Assembly: GCA_946807835.1 (NCBI GenBank)
Contig: OX327702.1
Coordinates: forward strand, 2,418,001 to 2,482,000
Direction of reading: 5' to 3'
Origin: Ailanthus altissimus
Lineage: Eukaryota > Streptophyta > Magnoliopsida > Sapindales > Simaroubaceae
Length of the DNA: 64,000 bases
Shown here: piece by piece, positions 1 through 11,364 of the stretch
Position numbering within the stretch: position 1 is the stretch's first letter
Layout of the letters: each line of letters opens with the position of its first letter
Translations under genes and position numbers: made by a program
The notes under the pieces: model-generated
Database searches by the model: none
Told to the model about the DNA's origin: nothing
The model's input: the letters and a program-made list of their open reading frames with translations, nothing else

Positions 1-78
1 TTTTTTAATAACAAATATTTTCTTGTGAACACTCAAAATTATCTCAGGAAACAAACAGAAAAAAAATTAAGTAGTAAC

Positions 79-256
79 CTTGAATGGCGTTCTGAGTCTC
101 GGTTAAATCAGCGTCACAGGAGGACTGAAGGGGCTTTGACTGATCCAAGCACTGAATCAAGGTGTTAATGTCTCTTTTGTCCTTCAATAACTCGAGGAGA
201 TCGTCGCCGTATAAAATCATCTTATCCACGTCGACTTCTCTAGAGATTTCCCCCAT
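79..256 (-). CDS. SPC24: Kinetochore protein SPC24-like, first exon (partial, runs off left edge)
   Basis: This is the first coding exon of a probable plant SPC24 homologue, a subunit of the NDC80 kinetochore complex that links centromeres to spindle microtubules. The visible part starts MGEISREVDVDKMILYGDDL and continues with a K/D/L-rich stretch and a run around LQSSCDADLTETQNAIQ. This resembles the N-terminus of plant Spc24 proteins as I remember them. An upstream GTG extends the open frame to 280, but the first ATG (256) gives the expected start. The frame closes soon after a good splice donor (CAAG|GTTACT, boundary at 79/78), so the rest of the gene lies left of the window. Its promoter must lie in 257-600, upstream of a tRNA gene on the other strand. 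The short visible segment is the main weakness of the call. Confidence 0.6.
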
Positions 257-606
257 TTTAGGGCAACGATGTTTGCTCACTCTGATTCTCTAGGGTTTTA
301 TTGGTAATTTTTTCTGCGAATCAAAACTGAACAAAGAATTTGTAAAGAAATTAGCAAAGGGGTTTGCTTTTAGTTGATTTGGAAGCAAAGAGTGGAGCGT
401 GGATGTGAATGCGAGAGTTCGATTTTGGAAATCTTATGATAAGCAACGAAGTGAACTGGGTGGGTTTAGAATTAGAACCAGTGAGAGGGAAAATGCTGAA
501 GTTTTTGTGTAATTCGAATGCGAATGAATGAATTGTATGTTAAAACGGTGCGTTGTGGATATATTATATCTATAATATTATTTTTTGTGAGCTTTTAGAT
601 CTAAGC
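257..606. other. SPC24 upstream region, no gene seen
   Basis: This stretch lies between the SPC24-like start codon and the tRNA gene. It has no supported reading frame. It should hold the SPC24 promoter and 5' UTR on the minus strand, and the upstream DNA of the tRNA on the plus strand. I see no clear TATA box that decides a start site. Confidence 0.5.
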
Positions 607-688
607 GTCGATATGTCCGAGTGGTTAAGGAGACAGACTCGAAATCTGTTGGGCTCTGCCTGCGCAGGTTCGAATCCTGCTGTCGACG
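607..688 (+). tRNA. tRNA-Ser (anticodon CGA)
   Basis: This is a complete class II tRNA that folds by eye. The acceptor arm GTCGATA pairs with TGTCGAC (one G-T wobble). The anticodon stem ACAGA/TCTGT carries the loop CTCGAAA, so the anticodon is CGA and reads the serine codon UCG. The T arm is GCAGG-TTCGAAT-CCTGC. A long variable arm, expected for tRNA-Ser, lies between the anticodon and T stems. The internal A box (around TCCGAGTGGTTAAGG) and B box (GGTTCGAATCC) are intact, and there is no intron. The last base of the interval is the G discriminator. Confidence 0.95.
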
Positions 689-693
689 TTTTT
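689..693 (+). terminator. RNA polymerase III terminator (T5) of tRNA-Ser
   Basis: Five T residues follow the tRNA discriminator base directly, and further T runs lie downstream. This is the usual pol III stop signal. Confidence 0.75.
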
Positions 694-3600
694 ATTCTTT
701 TATTAATTATTTTTTATTGCGTTTTTTTTTCAAGGAGAAACGTTCAAATTAAATTATGAAGGTGATTTTCAAGTAAAATAATTTTTAATTTATACATGAA
801 TGTTAATTAGATTTTATTATTTATTATTTTATTATTTTTTATTTCTTGGTATTGCAATGAAATCTTTTCCCTTTATTTTTTAATTTATTATTTATTTATT
901 GCATTGAAAGTAAATTGTCCAGTCTTTTGCCCTTTATTTTTTTATTATTTATTTAAATTAAAATTTGAAGGTTATTCTGGTGTAAAATAATTTTTAATTT
1001 ATACACGAGAATTAATTAGATTTGAGCGTAATACATGTTTATATGAATTTTATTCATTTAACATGTCTTTAAATTTTAAAGGGTTCAAATGATGATAATG
1101 ATTTAAGACTTGGGCATTGTAGATTAAACATGAGCCGCGTGATATAGCATTACTAAAGGCTATCCACCAAATCATTATTTTTATTTATTTTTTTGTCAAC
1201 AAATGTAATATCACTGTTAACATTATATCAAAGGTCAATGATATAATAACCAAATTATTATTGAGACATTACAATATATTGACCCATTGATATACGTCTA
1301 GACCTATTTTTTTTAATTAAAAAGGACTCAATTTAAAATTTTATATTGAAGGATTATCTCTACAATTATAAATTATTATTTTTATTAAAAATAAAAAATT
1401 GTACTCTCATATAAAATAAACAAAATTACCTACACATAAAATAAGTGCAAGAGAGACTGATCAAAAAACTGTCACTTAACAACATAAAACTTTGTCTACA
1501 TTTTAAAATAACACAATTTAAACACAACAAACCAAACTTTTATCCTTTTAAAGAGCACAACAACACTCGTACCAACAAATACACAAAGAATAGAGGTCGC
1601 TGATTGTGTTTAGCTATCAGCTACAATGATATGCATGTAGGAGTGGCAATAATGTTGCTTGCTCCCGTCGATGGTGGAGGGCTTGAAAGTCTCGAAGTAT
1701 TGGTGGCGCACCAGATCGGGCAAGCTTGCACTGATGACAATAAGGTTGTTAGCTTAGGGCGGTAGCTTGCAACGTTATAGGAGAACATGGTGATGAAGAA
1801 GATTTAGATCTTCCATAGCCATGGCAGTTGATTTTGTCAATAACTAGATTCTTACAAAGAGTCGACAGTGGCAGTCAGATTCTAATCAAAATCTAGTGGA
1901 GATAATAGTGGAGCCAGATCCAATAATTGCAAATGAAAGAAGACAAGAAAAAAAAAAGATAATACAATAAAACTAATAAAAAAAAAAAAAGAACGAGAAG
2001 ACAGTATAGATAAAACCATATATCCACTATAGATATTCCTGAAAGTCCATCTCTAAAATAGAGGGAGAAGATGATGGTTAAGGTTAGATTTTCTATCTAC
2101 TCACAATAATGACTAATTACCATAAAATAATATTTAATAAAATAATAATTTGAAAACGTTCTCCCTCTTAAATACTGTCTCAATAGAATTTGCCATCAAT
2201 AATATTAGAATTAGTACTTACTATTTTAATATTGTATGAATATTAATTGTTTAATATTTATATAATAAATATTTCAAATAAAATTATTAATGTTAAATAC
2301 AATGGTGAGATGTTTGTAATATTTCATACATTGTATGATCTGAAAGAGTTTATATCTGATTCAAATGAGTTTGGACCAGTGTTAAAAGTTATCAAAATTA
2401 AGAATTAGTACTGCTAAGAGTTAATAGATTATAACAGTTAGCAAAATTTAAAGAGTTAGAATCTTATTTAAAATAAAATAAAAATTTTAATGATATATTA
2501 ACAATGACATAGTTGCAAATGTTAAACCCAAAATTTTAATAAATAAAACTTGTTACATTTACTTTTTTATTTATTGTCACATATCGTACTTTTAATTTAT
2601 TAAAGCATAAAATAGAACATAATTCTATTAATCTAATTTATTAAGTATTTATATTTAATTGATACAAAGTTGTCAATCATATTTTACTTATAAAGAATAT
2701 AAAATAAATTTTCCGTCAAAAGCTTAATAAGATTTAAGCAGGAGGTGGTCTTGAATAAGGAAATGACCATTGCTTTATCATGGTTAAGTTCAAGACGTGC
2801 ATTTGCCAGAAATCAAGAGGCTTTACATAGATTATCGGCCACCTATTATAATTGCCACCAAACAAAATTATTAAAGCATGATATGGCAACTTAAAAGCCT
2901 TGTCATGCTTAAACAACATGAAGGCCACTAATTGAAATTCAATTGGCCAAAAATGGGGGCAGTTTATGCTATTTATAAGATTGACATTTAGCAATTAAAA
3001 GGGCGATAGACATTGCAAATTGTTTGCAATATAAAGAGGGATTTTGAAGCCTTCAGCAATTAAATAATAATAGAAATTTATCAAATTTTTATTTTGGCTG
3101 AGAGATAATAAGTAAAGTAAGTGTTTTTTAAATTAAACTTACATCCAAGAATAATAAGATTATTATTTTATTTTTTTTAATTAAATTCTAAACTAAAATT
3201 GTATAAAATACAATTTAAAAACAAGTTATCTAATGTCTTAATAACGAAATAAAATATTTATTTATTTTTTATTACACTTATTTATATATATAATATATAA
3301 ATTAAAAATTATAATATACACACTCACCGGAGATTACTGTCCCCTCCTTCTACAATTCTCAAAGTAAATAGGCTATTTATACAATAATATATTACAAAAA
3401 AATTCTTGTAATTTCTTTATTAAATTTATTTACTATATAAATTAATACACATTTAAGTTCATATGATAAGCCCGGAGGCATTCGAAAAATATATATCTAA
3501 GGTTATTTTTTTTTATACTTAGAAATAGATTTTGACTTAGATTTTACTTCTAACTTTAAAAAAAAAAAAATAGTTTGACATGATAGTATTGCAATAAAAA

Positions 3601-4180
3601 AATATATTTAATGTTCCTATTGCTTTGAGTTTAAACTAGTTTAAAAGAAAAATATCACATACGAAAATTAGTTGATAATGATAAGTAATATATGCTCTAT
3701 TTGTATTTTAATTTTGTATATGTAATATTATAAAATATTTAACTTCTAACTTTGAAATTGTACGTGTATTTAAAAAACATCATTTAAAAAAAATGTTATT
3801 TTTGCATTGAATGCCGAAAAAAATAAAAGGAATATAATTGTAAGAATATAATATTATCTCAAAGCCACGTATAGATCCGAAACTTCAAAATTTTCAAACA
3901 TCTTATAAATTGTAAAACATTTTGAACACACGAATTATGGATCATTAGATATTTGTTTTTTCTAAGGGTACTTTAATTTATATGATAATTGGAATAATAC
4001 TATATTTCATACTAATAAATATTTGAATTAAATTATTTTTTTACAAATGATGAATAACTATTCTCATAAAAAAATACATAATTTTAATATTTATCAAAAT
4101 TTAAACTTTTGATAATACATAAAGAAATGTACAAAATTTATTATTAAAAAATTTAAAAATAAAAAAATATGAACTCAAAT
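694..4180. other. AT-rich intergenic DNA, no supported gene
   Basis: This is long A/T-rich DNA with many homopolymer runs. I found no convincing reading frame, RNA gene or transposon ends. Two less AT-rich islands stand out, at about 1590-1900 and 2735-3000. Neither gives a recognisable protein. The 86-codon open frame on the minus strand of the second island has no recognisable motif. Confidence 0.5.
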
Positions 4181-4505
4181 TTAAATTTTACTCAACTCTA
4201 AACTCGAATTTTATCAAATTTTTTGAATTGAATTTCGGTTCAAACTTAGATTTTTTTAAAATTTTTAGATTAAATTTAAATTTTTAAATATTTATTTTTA
4301 TAAAATAATTATTAAATTCATATATATGTATTAAAAATTATTTTTTTAAAAAAATATAAAATTCAAATTCAAGTCAAATTTTTAAATTTCAACAAAATTT
4401 TAAAACCAAATTTTCTAGACTAAAAAAAAAAACAAAAATTTCTAAATTCAAACCGAATATTTTAAACTTTTTAAATTTAAATTCAAATCCGAACCAAATT
4501 ATCGT
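4180..4505. repeat. Degenerate AT-rich minisatellite-like tract
   Basis: This is a run of imperfect repeats built on the theme AAATTCAAATT/AACCGAA. It is a common low-complexity type in plant intergenic DNA. A similar but weaker tract lies at about 13790-14030. No coding potential is seen. Confidence 0.5.
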
Positions 4506-5331
4506 CCTAAACAATTTGGGATCAGAAGACATTTGTTATCCCCATTCTTCACCAAAGAAGAACGAAGCCGTAACGCCATTAAAAAAAAAAAAAGAGCGAA
4601 GCCGTAACGCTTGCCAAACGTGCAGGACAGCATCATTCCATCACTGGCGCACGGCACTCAACGCATCCAACCAAACACCCACCGACAAGTCATCATTTAC
4701 CCCATTATCGTCAACCTGCGCCATCACATTCCTGATTCCCCACTACGCAACAGTATCAGATATCTTCTCTTTCTCAAATATATAGAAATGAAACGATTCC
4801 ATTTCCACCGAGCCCCTCGTCACCTTCGCATTTAACCGGACAAACAAGCCCTAACCAAACGCAAAGCATTACATACAAATCGTTCTCGTTCTCCCTCTCT
4901 CTTTCGCTATTTGCTTCTCAGTTTCCTTTGGTATATCTCTCTCTTTCTAAATATTCTTTGCTTCAGTTCCGTTGCCTCGTTTCTTAAAATCCTTAGGTTT
5001 TCACTGATTGGAAAGAGGAGAATATATAAAAAAGAGATTAATTAACTATTTATTGAATATTCGTCGGGAAATATCTAATCGGTTATAAATATGTATTTGA
5101 AAAAAAAAACGAAATTATTTGATTAAAATTAGGGTTTACTGATGAAATGTTGATGAAATTGCGATGTATGTGAACGGTTTGGAGCTTTGAATGCCGAGCG
5201 GAAATGAATTAATAAGATATTATTATTTAATTTTTATTAGATATTTGTGGAGAAATATCTCTGATATTTGTGTGATAATGAGATGAGTTGACTGAAATTA
5301 GAGTTCATTTAGTGATTAAATATTGGTGCCA
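4506..5331 (+). promoter_or_regulatory. UBA1 promoter and 5' UTR region
   Basis: The stretch upstream of the E1 start codon becomes less AT-rich. It holds a C/T-rich tract (about 4878-4950) of the kind found near plant transcription starts. A GT-containing site after that tract (TTTGGTATAT, about 4927) could be the donor of a 5' UTR intron, but I cannot place its acceptor. A 14-bp direct repeat CGAAGCCGTAACGC (4563-4576 and 4597-4610) is separated by an A-rich spacer. Short open frames here have no recognisable products. Confidence 0.45.
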
Positions 5332-8300
5332 ATGGCGATGTGTTTGAACAGTTCAGAGCTCTATATGCTTCCTTGCAAGAGAGCGGGTGGAGGAGGAGAG
5401 GTTGCGATTGAAGGAGGAGGATCGAAACCAATACATTCACCGCCGGAGGCTCTGATCAAGAAGCAGAAAATTACTGGTTTGCCCCCTATCGCTTCGGCGA
5501 CCACCGCCACCACAACCACGAACGCCAATACAGGGAGCGCCAACAAATCCACTGACAATAACGGCAGCGGTAGCAACGGCGCTGATTTGCCGATCATGGG
5601 ATTTGGTAACGGCAACGGAAATTCGTCTGAAATCGATGAGGACCTCCACAGCCGCCAGCTGGCAGTGTACGGTCGCGAGACCATGAGAAGGCTATTTGCG
5701 TCCAATATTCTAATATCGGGGTTGCAAGGCCTTGGTGCCGAGATTGGTACGTGAAAACGTATAGCATTTTAAATTTTTTTTTTTGGTATTGTATTATTTC
5801 TTATTAGTGTTCTGTTCTTATTTATTTTCTTTAAAAATGGATTTATGATTATTGCAGCAAAGAATCTTATTCTTGCTGGTGTTAAGTCCGTGACCTTGCA
5901 CGATGAGGGAGTTGTGGAGTTGTGGGATTTGTCTAGCAATTTTGTTTTCTCCAAAGACGATGTTGGGAAGAATCGAGCTCTTGCATCTGTCCAGAAGTTG
6001 CAAGAACTAAATAACTCTGTAGTCATTTCTACTCTAACAACTGAATTGACTAAGGAACAACTCTCTAACTTTCAGGTAATGCACATTTTTGGAGTGTTAT
6101 ATGTTGGTTGCAATGATTGAAATTACTAGTTAAGTGTTAACTTATTGTGTATTTATCATCATCTTTGAAATGATTTCAAAATATTTTTTTAGCTATTATT
6201 TTGAAAGCTTGTGCATCAGCATGATTTTCAGTATTTGGGAATCTGATAACCAAATCAATGTGAGAAGTTATTCAACTAGGACTCTAGTGCTGGTGGTTTT
6301 GTAGATAATAGACACAAGGGGCAACACATTTTAGATAAACGGTTCAGTGACTTGTATGCTAGACGGTGTCTACCTTGCATGTCAGCACTGCCTGCAACAT
6401 TGCTGCTTGCTTTTGGGATTGTGATATGAGTAGCTTCGTTCATTCTTTGACCAGTAGCTGGAATTGTTAGTTGCACATCCAATCAGGGATTTTGGATTCT
6501 CCCTTTTGTAAATTTTTACTCCCAGCAGCTGGAGTGGTAAGTTGCATGTCTGATTAAGAATGTTGTGTTCATCCTTTGGTAATTTTGTTTTCCTGAATGG
6601 CTTGTGATTATTTTACATATGGTTTTATTTTGATCCTGGCTTATTTTAGTGAACAATGCTCATATGGTTCTATGTTTTCATTATGTATTCTTGCTTTACT
6701 TAAGATTTGAATTGTATTTTTCAGGCTGTAGTCTTTACTGATGTCAGCTTAGAGAAAGCTATTGAATTTGATGATTACTGCCATAATCATCAGCCTCCTA
6801 TTGCATTTATCAAATCTGAAGTTAGGGGCCTTTTTGGTAATGTGTTCTGTGACTTCGGCCCTGAGTTTACAGTTCTCGATGTCGATGGGGAGGACCCCCA
6901 TACTGGTATAATTGCATCCATCAGCAATGACAACCCTGCACTTGTAGCTTGTGTTGATGATGAGAGAATTGAGTTTCAGGATGGAGATTTGGTTGTGTTT
7001 TCTGAAGTCCAGGGAATGACTGAATTGAATGATGGAAGGCCAAGGAAAGTTAAGAATGCTAGACCTTACTCGTTCAGTATTGAAGAGGACACAACAAACT
7101 ATTCTGCATATGAGAAAGGTGGTATTGTCACTCAGGTGAAACAACCCAAGTTATTAAATTTTAAGCCATTGCGGGAAGCATTGAAGGATCCTGGGGATTT
7201 CCTTCTGAGTGACTTCTCAAAGTTTGATCGTCCACCTTTCCTGCACTTGGCCTTCCAGGCTCTGGATAAGTTTATTGTTGAGTCAGGACGCTTCCCGGTT
7301 GCTGGGTCAGAGGAGGATACTCAGAAATTCATCTATCTGGTCACCTGCATCAATGACAGCTTAGCAGATGGAAGACTTGAAGAGATTGACCCCATACTTC
7401 TTCGACATTTTGCATTTGGTGCTAAGGCTGTGCTGAATCCCATGGCTGCCATGTTTGGTGGTATTGTTGGACAGGAAGTTGTGAAGGCATGCTCTGGGAA
7501 GTTCCATCCTTTGTTTCAGGTTAGTTATTTTCTTAGTTGGACTTTGTCTAGCTGGAATGGAGCTTCATGTAGTCATAGCAGATGAGTTGTATAACTGTTA
7601 TAATTTTTCTTCTATATCAGGTATATATATTGGAATTGAGATAGCTTATGTTTATAGCTGTACTGACATGTATTAAATATTATTCCGGACAGTTTTTCTA
7701 CTTCGATTCAGTTGAGTCACTTCCCACTGAGCCCTTGGATCCCAGTGACTTGCAGCCCTTAAATAGTCGTTATGACGCACAGATTTCAGTGTTCGGATCC
7801 AAGCTCCAAAAAAAATTGGAGGAAGCTAAGGTGTTTGTTGTGGGGTCTGGTGCACTGGGGTGTGAGTTCCTGAAGAATCTAGCATTAATGGGGGTTTCTT
7901 GTGGTAAGCAAGGGAAGTTGACAATTACAGATGATGATGTCATTGAGAAGAGTAACCTTAGCAGGCAGTTTCTCTTCCGGGATTGGAACATTGGGCAGGC
8001 TAAATCCACAGTTGCTGCTTCTGCAGCTGCTTTGATAAATCCTCATCTTAAGATTGAAGCCTTGCAGAACCGTGCAAACCCAGAGACTGAGAATGTGTTT
8101 AATGATACATTCTGGGAGAATCTGAATGTTGTTGTCAATGCTTTGGATAATGTGAATGCTAGGCTTTACATTGACCAGAGATGCTTATATTTCCAGAAGC
8201 CACTTTTGGAGTCGGGAACCCTAGGTGCCAAGTGCAACACTCAGATGGTTGTTCCTCACTTGACTGAAAATTATGGTGCATCACGAGATCCACCTGAGAA

Positions 8301-10574
8301 ACAAGCACCCATGTGCACGGTTCATTCATTCCCACACAACATTGATCACTGCTTGACTTGGGCGCGATCTGAGTTTGAGGGTTTGCTTGAGAAGACACCA
8401 GCTGAAGTAAATGCCTTTCTAATCAGTCCAAGCGAATACACATCTGCAATGAAGAATGCTGGTGATGCTCAAGCCAGGGACAACTTGGACCGCATTCTTG
8501 AATGCCTTGATAAGGAGAGATGTGAAATATTCCAAGACTGCATCACCTGGGCCCGTTTAAAGTACTGTGCTCAATTATTGATAGCATCTGTTTTAAGTTT
8601 AGATTGTAGCTTTATCTTTTCTTATTTCGGCTTCTGTCTTTTTGATTTTTAACTAAACCAGGTTTGAAGACTACTTTGCTAACCGCGTGAAGCAGTTGAC
8701 ATATACCTTTCCCGAGGATGCTACAACTAGTAATGGGACACCTTTCTGGTCTGCCCCCAAGCGATTTCCCCGCCCTCTGCAGTTCTCCGTAGATGATCTC
8801 AGTCACCTTCATTTTGTGATGGCAGCATCCATATTACGAGCTGAAACATTTGGCATCTCTATCCCTGAATGGGTCAAGTCTCCGACAAAGCTGGCTGAAG
8901 CTGTTAGCAAAGTGATAGTTCCTGAATTCCAGCCCAAGGAAAATGTAAAGATTGAAATAGACGAGAAAGCCACAAGTCTGTCCACAGCATCTATTGATGA
9001 TGCTGTAGTAATCAATGAGTTGATCTTGAAGTTAGAACAATGCCACGTGCAGCTGCCGCCAGGTTTCAAAATGAACCCAATTCAGTTTGAAAAGGTTAGT
9101 TTTAGTTGCATTTTAAACAATTAATTATATCATCCACTTTTTCTTTTCTCTTTCTCCCTCAAAAGTAGATGTGTTTGGCTGCGGATTCTTGTCAATTTGA
9201 ATAAACCTATGCATGTCTTAGTGTCAGGGATAACCAATGCCTTATGATTGACCACTGTCCACAAGTTCTTGTTTTGTTCAATTAAAAAAAAGGACAATTT
9301 TATCTTATTTGGTTTGTAGAATTGGGCAGAAAGGCCACCCCTTAAGCTTACGGATGAATTTAGTTCTTTGAGTAGTCTGGAAAACACGGGCATTTGATAT
9401 TCAGTGATCTGTTAATGTTGACCCTTAACTACAGCTTTCTTTGAAGATTCTGTTCTTAATGTAGGTCAATGTATGTTAGGTTTGAAAATAGATAGCTAGG
9501 AAATTTTATCTCCTTAATAGTAATGTTGTTGTCATCTTCTTGAACTGAGCTTGAGGTTCATGAAGTGCTCTGCAAAGGTGGATCCAATTAGTGGCTAGAA
9601 GAAAGTTTCACTACTTTGGTGACCTTGATCATAGATACCTATTTGAAATAAGTTAAATGATGTCCAAAAGAAGGAAATGATCTCATTCAGATGGATTTTT
9701 TTTCCCTGATGTAAAGGTTAGCTGTAGTCAATTATGATCTTCCCACTTTCTCTGTTATGATACATCATTACTTCCAGCAACATGATACAAGCCTCCAGTG
9801 ACAACATTGATTTTATTTTTCTTAAAAAAAAAAAAATTAACATAAAAGTACTTATTATTCTTAAAAACAGATTAATATAAAAGTATACTTGCTGAACTTT
9901 TCTTGGTATAGTTGGTTTTTTCTACATACACCTCTAAATTTACCTTTCGTGCCCTGTACATGTATCTGACTTTGTAGGATGATGATACAAACTACCATAT
10001 GGACTTAATTGCTGGACTTGCGAACATGAGGGCGAGGAACTATGGCATCCCTGAAGTTGACAAGCTCAAGGCCAAATTCATTGCAGGGAGGATTATCCCA
10101 GCAATTGCAACCTCTACTGCTATGGCTACTGGTCTTGTCTGCTTGGAGCTGTACAAGGTTCTGCATGGGAGGCATAAACTGGAGGACTACCGAAACACCT
10201 TTGCCAATCTGGCCCTCCCTCTGTTCTCAATGGCGGAGCCAGTTCCACCTAAGGTGGTCAAGCATCGGGATATGAGCTGGACAGTGTGGGACAGGTGGAT
10301 ATTACGAGAGAATCCAACACTAAGACAGCTTCTGCAGTGGCTGCAAGATAAGGGCTTGAATGCTTACAGCATCTCTTATGGGAGTTGCCTCCTTTATAGC
10401 AGCCTGTTTCCGAGGCACAAAGAAAGAATGGACAGGAACTTGGTTGATCTAGTCAGGGAAGTAGCCAGGGCAGATCTGCCTCCATATCGACGACACTTTG
10501 ATGTGCTAGTGGCATGTGAGGATGAGGATGACAATGATATTGATATTCCCCAAATCTCAATTTACTTTAGTTAG
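5332..10574 (+). CDS. UBA1: Ubiquitin-activating enzyme E1, UBA1 type (complete, six exons)
   Basis: This enzyme uses ATP to adenylate ubiquitin, holds it as a thioester and passes it to E2 enzymes. Exons read by eye are 5332-5746, 5858-6075, 6725-7519, 7693-8561, 8662-9094 and 9978-10574. All junctions are GT-AG and the joined frame is open for 1109 codons including the stop. The protein has a variable Ser/Thr/Gly/Asn-rich N-terminus (about 1-105), then [19 protein letters not shown], which opens the inactive adenylation half. The active half carries the nucleotide loop [11 protein letters not shown] (near residue 526) and the catalytic cysteine in [13 protein letters not shown] (near residue 684). 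The ubiquitin-fold domain follows, ending [10 protein letters not shown]. The length is slightly above the roughly 1080 residues of Arabidopsis UBA1, mainly from the N-terminus. The ATG at 5332 is the first in frame after an alternative TTG; an ATG at 5338 is a second choice. It is convergent with the GRAS gene downstream. Confidence 0.95.
9095..9977 (+). other. Intron 5 of UBA1 (largest intron)
   Basis: This 883-bp intron has donor AAG|GTTAGT and acceptor GTAG|GATGAT. It contains a poly(A) run near 9822-9835, and I see no coherent coding sequence or transposon ends in it. The 649-bp intron 2 (6076-6724) is likewise empty of recognisable features. Confidence 0.8.
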
Positions 10575-11364
10575 GTTTCTCTGCCTAGTTATCTTATGAG
10601 GTTTCTTCATGAGGATAAGAAGTGACAGTTATGTTGAATGCTTAGTCTGAGATTATGGATTTCAATTAAAAATTAGTAGATAAATGGGATTATTTGTTAT
10701 GGTGACCAAATATTCTTTTTTCAATCAGTGGTTGCTCCAGTTCCATTATGTTATATAATGTTTGCGCTGCTTGCTTGTGGTCGAATCATGGTTTATGTGC
10801 TGAACTTTCAAGATTTTGAATCTTTTTACACTGTTAGTTTGATGACTTGGAGGTTTCTCATGAAGAGAGGAGACATGTCTGCATGCCAAGTCTTTTCTTT
10901 TATTTCTGGTTGAAAGTCCATCCTGATATTTGTTATCTTCAGTTATTTGATTTTGATAGTGACAGAGAGTGCTTGTTGCTGATATTTTACTAGAGAATCA
11001 ACTCGTCTGAGGTAAATCTATTAATATCCCCGCTCCCGATTACTGTGGTCAAAGTATAATTGAAGCCAAATTTTCTACGATAGTTGACTGTCACCTGGAC
11101 TTATGCTCTGATGGTGATAACTTTCTTAAAAACTTCAATTGTGGTAAAATATTATAGTAAAGCTAGGCTGTTGAAGAAGTACTCTGATTAGCACAAATTG
11201 AGAATGCCGTATGTTCATATCTCAATTAAACCAATATGTTTTCACTACAATAAAAACATAATTAATCTATACAACTAATAGAAATGGCTATGTTGTGTGT
11301 CATACATATTTACTTGCATGGATTTCGCTTTTCCGGGCTATTTCCTAATCCATATCCGTTAGGT
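10575..11364. other. Convergent 3' region between UBA1 and GRAS gene 1
   Basis: This holds the 3' UTRs and terminators of two tail-to-tail genes. A 61-codon open frame at 10728-10913 has no recognisable product and is probably chance within UTR sequence. I saw no strong poly(A) signal that fixes either end. Confidence 0.5.

Noticed and set aside
553..759. 68-codon frame over the tRNA gene
   Set aside because: It overlaps the tRNA-Ser exactly, and its middle is simply tRNA sequence translated.
2734..2994. 86-codon minus-strand frame
   Set aside because: It has no motif, no start context or neighbours to support it. Kept only as part of an unexplained island.
4516..4835. Overlapping open frames upstream of UBA1
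   Set aside because: They have no recognisable domains and lie in the expected promoter/5' UTR of UBA1.
5361..5705. Long minus-strand open frame opposite UBA1 exon 1
   Set aside because: It is a shadow of the coding strand in a GC-richer exon. It has no family resemblance, and the plus strand clearly encodes E1.
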